A stretch of 6,394 nucleotides of DNA from Thermodesulfovibrionia bacterium (GCA_947258735.1 CAMYJJ010000172.1:1-6394), one strand, 5' to 3'; shown: positions 1-6,164, counted from the stretch's first letter. The notes: generated by a model not told the origin, from the letters alone. A program made the numbers and translations.

Positions 1-186
1 GGCGTCGCTAGCGCGCCGCCACCCGTGAACCGGAACGTTAACACTTTAAATCGCAAATCCTCAATTATCACTCTAAACCAAATACTTCATAAGTCGGTAT
101 TAGAGAGTATCTTCGAGATTGCTTAGATCTATTTAACACATGCCTACGAGTTCGGTAACACAATAAGCAGTTAATTGTGCATTGGG

Positions 187-206
187 TTGGAGTAAAATTT
201 TACCAA
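187..206. repeat. imperfect inverted repeat around a 12-bp palindrome
   Basis: GTAAAATTTTAC at 192-203 is a perfect palindrome. Allowing a 2-nt AG bulge, TTGG (187-190) and CCAA (203-206) extend the symmetry around TAAAATTTTA. TTTT follows at 207-210. It could be a regulator site or a weak AT-rich terminator for a gene lying to the left. The symmetry is directly visible; the function is unknown. Confidence 0.4.
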
Positions 207-266
207 TTTTGTACCAGAAAGTAGCGGAATGCACAGAATCGATAGGAAACCTCTGGAATGACCAGA

Positions 267-284
267 ATTAAAAATATTTTTAAT
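267..284. repeat. perfect 18-bp AT-only palindrome
   Basis: ATTAAAAATATTTTTAAT reads the same on both strands over all 18 bases. It is the longest perfect palindrome I noticed in the window. It sits in the AT-rich DNA about 330 bases upstream of the helicase gene. AT-only palindromes arise by chance in AT-rich DNA, so a regulatory role (operator or curved DNA) is only a possibility. Confidence 0.45.
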
Positions 285-343
285 AAATCAAAGAATTGTA
301 AAAAAACTCAGGCCAGACGCCAACTTACGATTTTTTACGTTAA

Positions 344-349
344 TTTAAT
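344..349 (+). promoter_or_regulatory. candidate -10 element for the leader/cassette transcript
   Basis: TTTAAT matches the bacterial -10 consensus at five of six positions and lies where the AT-rich DNA ends, about 10-20 bases before the hairpin-rich leader. No good -35 hexamer is found 16-18 bases upstream. The position fits transcription of the structured leader and the three-gene cassette, but the sequence evidence is weak. Confidence 0.18.
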
Positions 350-367
350 TTATCGTCCTGAGGTGAC

Positions 368-415
368 AGCTCCCTGAAGGTAGTTTGCTGAATACAACCT
401 TCAGGAATGTGAGCT
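368..415 (+). promoter_or_regulatory. leader hairpin with 9-bp perfect stem
   Basis: CCTGAAGGT (373-381) and ACCTTCAGG (397-405) are exact reverse complements around a 15-nt loop. A second, outer stem is possible between AGCTC (368-372) and GAGCT (411-415), separated from the inner stem by a one-sided 5-nt bulge. No T-run follows, so this does not look like a terminator. It is the first and strongest of a row of hairpins upstream of the helicase gene, suggesting a structured 5' leader. Function unknown. Confidence 0.45.
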
Positions 416-422
416 TCAAGTC

Positions 423-459
423 AGAAGGTAAGTATGCAGGTATTACTTCTTCTTTTTTT
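423..459 (+). terminator. weak terminator-like hairpin followed by seven T
   Basis: AGAAGGTAA (423-431) can pair with TTACTTCT (443-450) with one bulged G, and a run of seven T follows at 453-459. The stem is AT-rich and weak. It could terminate transcription entering from the left or act as an attenuator in the cassette leader. The same AGAAGG (423-428) is also a possible ribosome binding site for the small ORF starting at 434, so the two readings compete. Confidence 0.25.
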
Positions 460-586
460 CACGCCGATAACAGGGGTTCAACCCCTTGGGGACGCCAGCT
501 ATCATTCAAGGATGAATCCGACTTGCTTCATCCTTTTTCCCTCCAGGACAGAATCCTTGTGGTACTTCACCAACCTCTTCTTATAA
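434..586 (+). CDS. possible small ORF / leader peptide (50 aa)
   Basis: An ATG at 434 is preceded by AGAAGG (423-428) at 5-nt spacing, a better ribosome binding site than the one before the helicase. The reading frame runs 50 codons to a TAA at 584-586, 12 nt before the helicase start. The peptide begins with a hydrophobic stretch (MQVLLLLFFTP), then is polar with several Trp/Tyr/Phe and shows no domain I recognise. The frame overlaps the terminator-like hairpin at 508-538, so ribosomes translating it would melt that hairpin. It may be a coupling or attenuation peptide for the downstream gene, or a chance ORF. No codon-use or homology evidence supports it, so confidence is low. Confidence 0.25.
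   Translation: MQVLLLLFFTPITGVQPLGDASYHSRMNPTCFILFPSRTESLWYFTNLFL
508..538 (+). terminator. hairpin plus short T-run in the helicase leader (possible attenuator)
   Basis: AAGGATGAA (508-516) and TTCATCCTT (527-535) are exact reverse complements, 9 bp with a 10-nt loop. The 3' arm runs into TTT, so five consecutive T close the element (534-538). The stem has few G-C pairs, so termination would be leaky. Its place 61 nt before the helicase ATG suggests attenuation of the cassette more than termination of another gene. The structure is seen in the sequence; the role is inference. Confidence 0.35.
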
Positions 587-598
587 AATATCAGGACA

Positions 599-2989
599 AT
601 GTCTGTTCACAAGAATCAAACATACATTATCGCGGTATCGGTAAGAGAACTGGTGGAGTTTTCCTGCCGTTCGGGTGATCTGGATTTAGCCACTTTTTCA
701 AAGGAATATACCCTGGACCCCCTTCGTATCCACCAGTGGATCCAGAGAAACAGACCAGCTGAATATGAAAGTGAAGTACCCGTTGCCATGAGTATCTGTG
801 AAAATGACCTTACCCTGGAGATCAGTGGGCGGATGGATGGTCTATATATCTACCCGGACCGAACGGTTATTGATGAGATCAAGACAACAGCCGATGACCC
901 GGACAAGACCGCTGACCGTAGAATTCCGCTTCACTGGGCGCAGGCGAAGTGTTATGCATATATGTATGCCGCAGAACATAATCTGCATGAGATCACTGTT
1001 CAGATAACATACTGTAATATTGAAAACCGGATCAGAAAAGAGACGCAGGAAGTATATACATTTCCGTATTTGGATAATTTTTTCAGAGACCTGGTATCGC
1101 GATATATTGCCCGTGCAAGGGCCCTGATACGCTGGAAGACGGCAAGAAATGAATCTTCACAGAAGCTGCCCTTCCCGTTTCCTGATTTCCGTCCCGGACA
1201 GCAGACAATGACAGATGAGGTGTTCTCTGTAATCAAGAACAGCGGGCAGCTGCTGCTCCAGGCGCCGACCGGCACAGGAAAGACAATGGCGGCCCTGTTC
1301 CCGGCAATGAAAGCCCTCGGAAAAGAGAGTGTGGAAAAAGTGTTCTTTCTGACGGCGCGGTCAACCGGGCGACTGGCAGCGGAAAAGGCGCTGGCTGCAA
1401 TGAGAGACCGGGGGCTGCGTCTGAAATCACTGTCCCTGACCGCAAAGGACAAGATATGCGCCTTCCCGGAAAGCATGTGCGCGCCGGCAGAGTGTGCGTA
1501 TGCAAGGGGGCATTATGACAGGATACACAATGCAATAGAAGATGCCTTTCAGTTGAACTCTCTTACAGAGGAGATCATCACGGAACTGTCTCACAGACAT
1601 AACGTCTGTCCTTTTGAGTTTTCCCTCGATCTTTCTGTGCTCGTTGACTGCATCATATGCGATTACAACTATGTCTTTGACCCGCGTGTGTATCTCAGGC
1701 GGTTCTTTGACGATGTAAAGAGACCGTATGCCTTAATCATTGACGAGGCCCACAACCTCGTTGACCGCGCACGTGACATGTTCTCCGCTGAAATCGAAAA
1801 ACAGGCTATCCTTGATCTGCGGAGGATGATAAAGAACAGGCTGCCTGAAATGTATAAAATACTGGGCAGGATCAATACAAAACTGCTGACAATGAGAAAA
1901 GAGTGTGAGCAGAGGCACGGGGCTTTCTATGACAAAGACCAGCCGCGTGACCTTGACGCCCTTCTGTTGAAATTTACCTTCTCGGCCCGGCGCTGGCTTG
2001 CTGAAAACAGAAAGACAGCATACCGGCAGAAAATGATTGAACTCTTTTCCGGCGTAAACCATTTCCTGACGATATGTGACCTGTATGACTCCCGCTACAT
2101 CACCAGTTACAAAACCGAGGCAAAAAACCTGAAGATAAAACTGTACTGCATTGATCCCTCATCAGACATGCATGCTGCGTTAAGCCGTGGATCGAGCGCA
2201 ATATTTCTGTCAGCCACGCTTGAACCTATGGACTATTTTATCAAGATTCTCGGATGCGACAGCGACGCGCACAGATTATTACTTCCTTCTCCTTTCCCGA
2301 AAGAAAACCTTCAGGTGATCATCGCGTCCCGCATCTCGACCTTTTTCCGGGACAGGGAATACACAAAATCAAAAGTAGCAGAAATGCTGGTCAGCCTGGC
2401 ACAATCAAAACCGGGCAATTACATCTTTTATTTTCCTTCATACGTGTATCTGGAACTTGTATACAATATCTTTACGGACATCGCCCCGTCCATTGCCGCA
2501 ATTGTTCAGAAACCAGACTTCAGTGAAGAGCAGCGCAATGATTTTCTGAATCAGTTCAGGGCCGGACATGACGGAACCCTGGCTGGCTTTGCCGTGCTCG
2601 GAGGCGTGTTCGGAGAAGGCATAGATCTTACCGGAGACCGGTTAACAGGCGCTGCAATAGTCGGGGTTGGACTGCCCGGCATTTCACCTGAGAGAAACTG
2701 CATCAGGGAGTATTTCGATGAAACAGATAATATGGGATATGCATTTGCCTATCAGATCCCCGGGATACATAAAGTGCTCCAGGCTGCAGGCAGGGTAATT
2801 CGGACCGAACATGATATGGGCGTGGTACTGCTGATTGACCAGCGTTTCGCCTCATATAGATACCGCGATCTGGTGCCTGATTACTGGAGGATGAAATATG
2901 TTCAGACGCCGGGACAATTAACCAGCACATTGCATCAATTCTGGGGTAAAGAAATTATACCTATTGTTCCGACAGTTCCAACCGCCTGA
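599..2989 (+). CDS. XPD/DinG-type Fe-S DNA helicase with N-terminal PD-(D/E)XK nuclease domain
   Basis: A 796-aa superfamily 2 helicase related to Rad3/XPD and DinG, expected to unwind DNA 5' to 3' using ATP. N-terminal nuclease domain (about 55-180): D80, E93-x-K95 and Q115-x3-Y119 match the RecB/Cas4-type PD-(D/E)XK active site. Helicase motifs in order: Walker A APTGTGKT (222-229), DEAH 382-385, SAT 538-540, FGEGID 671-676 and QAAGRVIR 728-735. Cysteines 287, 294, 299 and 337 lie between Walker A and DEAH, where XPD holds a 4Fe-4S cluster. The start ATG has only AGGA 2 nt upstream, but a stop at 584-586 leaves no earlier in-frame start and the next residues (VSVRELVEF) fit the family's N-terminus. 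First gene of the cassette. The domain calls are firm; the cellular role (repair or defence) is inferred. It is not called dinG, because the nuclease fusion differs from that gene. Confidence 0.93.
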   Translation: MSVHKNQTYIIAVSVRELVEFSCRSGDLDLATFSKEYTLDPLRIHQWIQRNRPAEYESEVPVAMSICENDLTLEISGRMDGLYIYPDRTVIDEIKTTADDPDKTADRRIPLHWAQAKCYAYMYAAEHNLHEITVQITYCNIENRIRKETQEVYTFPYLDNFFRDLVSRYIARARALIRWKTARNESSQKLPFPFPDFRPGQQTMTDEVFSVIKNSGQLLLQAPTGTGKTMAALFPAMKALGKESVEKVFFLTARSTGRLAAEKALAAMRDRGLRLKSLSLTAKDKICAFPESMCAPAECAYARGHYDRIHNAIEDAFQLNSLTEEIITELSHRHNVCPFEFSLDLSVLVDCIICDYNYVFDPRVYLRRFFDDVKRPYALIIDEAHNLVDRARDMFSAEIEKQAILDLRRMIKNRLPEMYKILGRINTKLLTMRKECEQRHGAFYDKDQPRDLDALLLKFTFSARRWLAENRKTAYRQKMIELFSGVNHFLTICDLYDSRYITSYKTEAKNLKIKLYCIDPSSDMHAALSRGSSAIFLSATLEPMDYFIKILGCDSDAHRLLLPSPFPKENLQVIIASRISTFFRDREYTKSKVAEMLVSLAQSKPGNYIFYFPSYVYLELVYNIFTDIAPSIAAIVQKPDFSEEQRNDFLNQFRAGHDGTLAGFAVLGGVFGEGIDLTGDRLTGAAIVGVGLPGISPERNCIREYFDETDNMGYAFAYQIPGIHKVLQAAGRVIRTEHDMGVVLLIDQRFASYRYRDLVPDYWRMKYVQTPGQLTSTLHQFWGKEIIPIVPTVPTA

Positions 2990-3042
2990 GCAGTTTGAGC
3001 CGTTAACGGCCAGAACAGTTCAAGCGGTTCAAGTGGCTGAAA
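2973..3042 (+). repeat. degenerate 9-nt direct repeats with a 12-bp palindrome between genes 1 and 2
   Basis: The nonamer CAGTTCAAG (3016-3024) is followed directly by CGGTTCAAG (3025-3033), 8 of 9 identical, and then by a more diverged TGGCTGAAA. Related units CAGTTCCAA (2973-2981) and CAGTTTGAG (2991-2999) share 7 of 9 bases with it. GCCGTTAACGGC (2999-3010) is a perfect 12-bp palindrome within the array. The array begins inside the last codons of the helicase gene and fills much of the spacer to gene 2. It may be slippage-derived or a decayed repeat element; the palindrome could form a short hairpin in the mRNA. No T-run follows, so it is not a terminator. Confidence 0.4.
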
Positions 3043-3071
3043 TATAAAAGTCAAGACTATGTGTGTGTATC

Positions 3072-4832
3072 ATGAGTAAAAAGTTAAACCAATCTCTAAT
3101 AGACGCTAACGTCCTCACCCTGGACATCCAGGCAACAGGCGCAAATCCTGAAGTAAACCATATCCTTGAAATCGGCTGGTTAGCGATCAATGCAGGACGC
3201 AAAGGGGGTTCTCAACGCATCAGGTCCTTCTGTGTGAAACTGCCTGATGATGTTGAGGTGCCGCGACGTGTCCTTAAGATTACCGGATTATCAGGCGATG
3301 ATTTTGAAAGCGGTTTACAGCTGTCTGCAGTATGGAAACGTGTGATGCAGTCGGCAGGGAACATTATAAAGACATATGGTACTGATACATGCCCGCTTGT
3401 GATTCATTATGCGCGGTTTGAGGAACCGTATCTGAGACGTTTACATGACCAGTATAACAGCGGTAGACCATTCCCGTTCCGGATTATCTGTACCCATGAA
3501 ATTGCAAAAAGACTGTTCCCTGAACTTCCGAGAAAAGGACTGCGCGCAGTAGCAGGGTATCTCGGATACTCTGCCGATCAGATGAGGCGGGCGTCTCATC
3601 ATATCGCTGCAACTGCTTTTATCTGGCAGTCGCTTATCCCTGTCCTTCAAAAAAACCATGACATTACAACCATGGACGCCCTTATGCGCTGGCTGGCGGA
3701 TACGGACAGGAGCTCAAAAAAGGCCCGCGCGTATCCCATGAAGGACTCCCTGAGAAAGAATATACCGGACCGGTCCGGTATATATTTTATGCGCCGCAGG
3801 AACAGGGACGTTCTTTATGTTGGCAAGGCAGCATCACTGCGGCAGCGCGTCCGTTCCTATTTTCAGAAAAAGACCGGCCATGCAGAGCATATACTTGAAA
3901 TGCTCAGCCAGGCACAGGACCTTGAATATACCCTGACACAATCCGCCCTTGAAGCGGCAATGCTCGAGTCCGATATGATAAAGGCCCTTTCTCCCCCCTA
4001 TAATATTTCCCTGAAACAGGGAAGCAGGGATATCTGTTTCTATACACAGGAACTTGATGCATTCAGTTCCAGACCGACCAGGAAATACTGTACAGGCCCT
4101 GTCCCCTCAAATGAACTTTTTGATGGTCTGCATTTTTTAAGATCATTGATGAAAGCGGGAGAACCGGACATATCATCAGCTGGACCGTCTTTGGTTCCGG
4201 GTTTCGCGGCTGAATATCAGCCTGGCCATAATACATTTTTGGAAGGACTCGCAATCTTCAGGCATACCTACAAAACATATCTCAGTGATGATGTGGAAAC
4301 TTCCACGCTTCTGCACATAGGATCGCGTGTATGGAGAGAAAAACTGAAAAAAAAGGATGAGGACGCAGCCGCTGACCAGTCTGATGAGGGAGGCGATGAA
4401 GAAGATGAAGATATAGATGAGCAGTTCATCTGGACACCGGAGAGGGTAGCCAGAGCGCTGGAGTCGGTGTTGTCGCGCGCATCCTTTCTTTTACGCAGGT
4501 CCCGATGGTTCTGCATGCTCAGTGAATCATCCTTTTCATGGAAGCCGGGAAACGGCACTTCATCTGAAAAGATGCTCATGATCATACATAACGGAAGGAT
4601 AAAGAAACACGCATCAGTGCCAATACATCAGGCAACAACTGTATCCCCGGGATATCGCAGGGGCTTTACTGTTCGTCGAAGAAATTTTGATCTTGCCGCT
4701 TATGACAGGATGAGGGTGCTGACAACAGAAATACGGCGGTTGATAAAGGAAAACCGCCTGCTTGAACTCCGTCTCAGTAAGCATGTATGTATAAAGCCAG
4801 CCAGACTGTCAAGGTTTCTTCCATGGGTATGA
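3072..4832 (+). CDS. DEDDh exonuclease-like (degenerate) + GIY-YIG nuclease fusion protein
   Basis: About 586 aa from ATG 3072; an in-frame GTG at 3063 is an alternative, and neither has a clear ribosome binding site. Residues 14-192 resemble a DnaQ/PolC-type exonuclease, but only D18 and H176 of the catalytic set remain: the motif I Glu is Gln20 (LDIQATG), the motif II Asp is Glu117 (HYARFE), and the motif III Asp position is Thr181. Residues 231-319 form a UvrC/Cho-type GIY-YIG domain with G236-I-Y238, Y249-V-G251, K252, the R257-R261 cluster, Glu299 (LESDMIK) and N311, so it looks active and would nick DNA. An acidic stretch (427-451) and an unassigned C-terminal region with YDRMRVLTTEIRRL (544-557) follow. 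The gene begins 82 nt after the helicase and overlaps gene 3. It is unlike UvrC: no UvrB-binding or RNase H-like C-terminal part is recognised. A structure-specific nuclease with a DNA-binding pseudo-exonuclease is inferred. Confidence 0.88.
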   Translation: MSKKLNQSLIDANVLTLDIQATGANPEVNHILEIGWLAINAGRKGGSQRIRSFCVKLPDDVEVPRRVLKITGLSGDDFESGLQLSAVWKRVMQSAGNIIKTYGTDTCPLVIHYARFEEPYLRRLHDQYNSGRPFPFRIICTHEIAKRLFPELPRKGLRAVAGYLGYSADQMRRASHHIAATAFIWQSLIPVLQKNHDITTMDALMRWLADTDRSSKKARAYPMKDSLRKNIPDRSGIYFMRRRNRDVLYVGKAASLRQRVRSYFQKKTGHAEHILEMLSQAQDLEYTLTQSALEAAMLESDMIKALSPPYNISLKQGSRDICFYTQELDAFSSRPTRKYCTGPVPSNELFDGLHFLRSLMKAGEPDISSAGPSLVPGFAAEYQPGHNTFLEGLAIFRHTYKTYLSDDVETSTLLHIGSRVWREKLKKKDEDAAADQSDEGGDEEDEDIDEQFIWTPERVARALESVLSRASFLLRRSRWFCMLSESSFSWKPGNGTSSEKMLMIIHNGRIKKHASVPIHQATTVSPGYRRGFTVRRRNFDLAAYDRMRVLTTEIRRLIKENRLLELRLSKHVCIKPARLSRFLPWV

Positions 4833-5878
4833 TCAGGATCCTCTTCCTCTCTGACACGCACCTGGGATTTGATATGCCCCTGAGGCCCCGTGTTCAACGC
4901 AGACGAAGGGGAGAGGATTTTTTTGACCATTATCGAAAGGCCCTCGAACCGGCTGTTTCAGGTCTTGTTGATTGTGTAGTGCATGGGGGTGATATTTTTT
5001 TTAGAAGCAGAATGCCTGTGGATCTCGTGCAGAGGGCATTTGAGCCGTTAATCGAGATTGCTTCTGAGGGCATCCCGGTATATGTAGTGCCGGGAAACCA
5101 TGAACGTTCGGCCATACCATACAGACTCATCGCATCTCACCCGAACATCCATATATTCGACTCCCCCCGTTCATTTCTGTGCAAAACACCCATGGGCTCC
5201 ATTCTTTTGGCGGGGTTTCCCTATGAACGCAATAATATAAGAAAGAGATTTTCGGACATGATAAATCATACAGGATGGAAGGACCAGGGGGCTGATATAC
5301 GTCTGCTGTGTATCCATCATTGTGTAGAAGGGGCATCGGTGGGAACACGGAATTACCATTACACCTTTCGGTACACGAATGATGTAATAAAGATCAACGA
5401 CATCCCTTCAGCTTTTACTGCAGTGCTTTCCGGCCATATCCACCGGTATCAGGTATTGCAGAAAGACCTTGCAGGCAACCGGGCCCCTGTCCCTGTCATT
5501 TATGCCGGATCAACGGAGCGGACCTCCTTTCAGGAGAGGGACGAACAGAAGGGGTATATTGCTATTGCGGTCGATCCGGAAAAGAAAAACCTGCAGTGGA
5601 AATTTCATCCCCTCAAAAACCGTCCGATGATCCAGATTGAAATAAAAGCAGAAGGCATGGGTGCGGCCCGACTGAAGTCTGTCATCTGCAAACAGCTCAC
5701 TGCCCTTCAGAGCGACAGCATCGTAAAATTGAGAATACTCGGAAAACTAAGCAATGACGTCTTCCCTCTTATCAGCGCGTCATCAATTCGCTCACTGGCC
5801 CCTTCAACCATGAATATTGAAGCAGTGCCGGTTAATTACAGAAAATATTCGACAATTGGGAACGCCTCTTTATCTTGA
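4823..5878 (+). CDS. Mre11/SbcD-type metallophosphoesterase (putative DNA nuclease)
   Basis: 351 aa from ATG 4823. All motifs of the Mre11/SbcD calcineurin-like phosphoesterase fold are present: D11-x-H13 (LSDTHLG), GD57, GN92H93E, H165 (CIHH) and G-H205-x-H207. These ligands hold two metal ions (usually Mn2+) for 3'-5' exonuclease and endonuclease activity. YAGSTERTSF (227-236) and the following region resemble the SbcD/Mre11 core and a short capping domain. Start choice: AAGG at 4811-4814 is 8 nt before ATG 4823; ATG 4829 overlaps the gene 2 stop as ATGA and gives the usual short N-terminus (MIRILFLSDTH); ATG 4787 is in frame but less likely. The overlap implies translational coupling with gene 2. 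No Rad50/SbcC gene is in the window, and the gene after it is unrelated. Nuclease activity is inferred from motifs; the lack of an ATPase partner makes the sbcD name unsafe. Confidence 0.9.
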   Translation: MGMIRILFLSDTHLGFDMPLRPRVQRRRRGEDFFDHYRKALEPAVSGLVDCVVHGGDIFFRSRMPVDLVQRAFEPLIEIASEGIPVYVVPGNHERSAIPYRLIASHPNIHIFDSPRSFLCKTPMGSILLAGFPYERNNIRKRFSDMINHTGWKDQGADIRLLCIHHCVEGASVGTRNYHYTFRYTNDVIKINDIPSAFTAVLSGHIHRYQVLQKDLAGNRAPVPVIYAGSTERTSFQERDEQKGYIAIAVDPEKKNLQWKFHPLKNRPMIQIEIKAEGMGAARLKSVICKQLTALQSDSIVKLRILGKLSNDVFPLISASSIRSLAPSTMNIEAVPVNYRKYSTIGNASLS

Positions 5879-6164
5879 TATTGGACGTGGTCTGGATTAC
5901 ATTGACTGTACCGACCAGTTAGTGAAATGAGACAGGTTATAAAATCACTGACTCACATCTGTTCTGTATGAAAATACATGAGCTGATGAAAAGATGCTTT
6001 CATTGGCAAGTCTGTATTATCAGTAATTGGTAAGCGGTTTAACTGTAGGATATAACTTTTGTTTATAAGTACAATTACTCAAAAAGACTGCAAATACGAT
6101 TTCCGTATACTAATACTTTATAAATAAGAAACATATGTACGCTATGATCATTGCTATTAATCAT

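Larger units (their letters stand above)
1..433. other. AT-rich intergenic/leader DNA without a convincing gene
   Basis: No supportable gene is seen on either strand. The first 40 bases are about 70% GC and contain a near-palindrome at 1-17 (GGCG, an unpaired T, CGCTAGCG, CGCC); after that the DNA becomes strongly AT-rich. Frame 1 is open from the edge to a TAG at 124-126 (41 codons), so the tail of a gene lying to the left is possible, but its composition changes abruptly and nothing in it is recognisable. Palindromes lie at 187-206 and 267-284, and a 5-bp stem (TCTGG/CCAGA) at 252-266. From about 365 onward the sequence is a hairpin-rich leader, described separately. Confidence 0.6.

Noticed and set aside
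1..42. Integron attC-like end (GAACGTTAAC at 33-42)
   Set aside because: The core site rules are not met, the partner half is outside the window and the following DNA holds no clear cassette gene.
471..497. GGGGTTCAACCCC followed by CCA, resembling a tRNA T-arm and 3' end
   Set aside because: Setting the T-loop correctly leaves a mismatched stem and puts CCA out of register. No anticodon or D arm is present upstream. The repeat is a plain 6-bp hairpin (472-486).
385..678. 97-codon plus-strand ORF with a TTG start across the leader and into the helicase gene
   Set aside because: It has no ATG, overlaps the well-supported helicase start by 80 bases, and its product shows no recognisable domain. 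The small ORF in another frame has a better ribosome binding site.
1000..2062. Several minus-strand ORFs of 68-158 codons within the helicase gene
   Set aside because: They lie wholly inside a gene with intact family motifs and are rich in Ser/Arg/Pro as expected for antisense shadows.
2973..3042. CRISPR array
   Set aside because: Units are 9 nt, degenerate and tandem, without conserved long repeats or unique spacers; the helicase is XPD-like and no cas gene is present apart from a distant Cas4-like nuclease fold.
3762..4028. Calling gene 2 uvrC or cho from its GIY-YIG domain
   Set aside because: The N-terminal exonuclease-like domain and the absence of recognisable UvrB-binding and RNase H-like regions do not fit UvrC, and Cho lacks the long C-terminal part.
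4268..4585. Minus-strand ORF of 105 codons with long Ser runs
   Set aside because: The Ser runs are the complement of the acidic GAT/GAA/GAG codons of the gene 2 linker; it is a shadow.
5879..5960. Intrinsic terminator for the three-gene cassette
   Set aside because: Only 4-5 bp stems were found and none is followed by a T-run.
5968..6033. 21-codon ORF (MKIHELMKRC...) in the spacer after gene 3
   Set aside because: There is no ribosome binding site, it is very short, and it has no recognisable feature.
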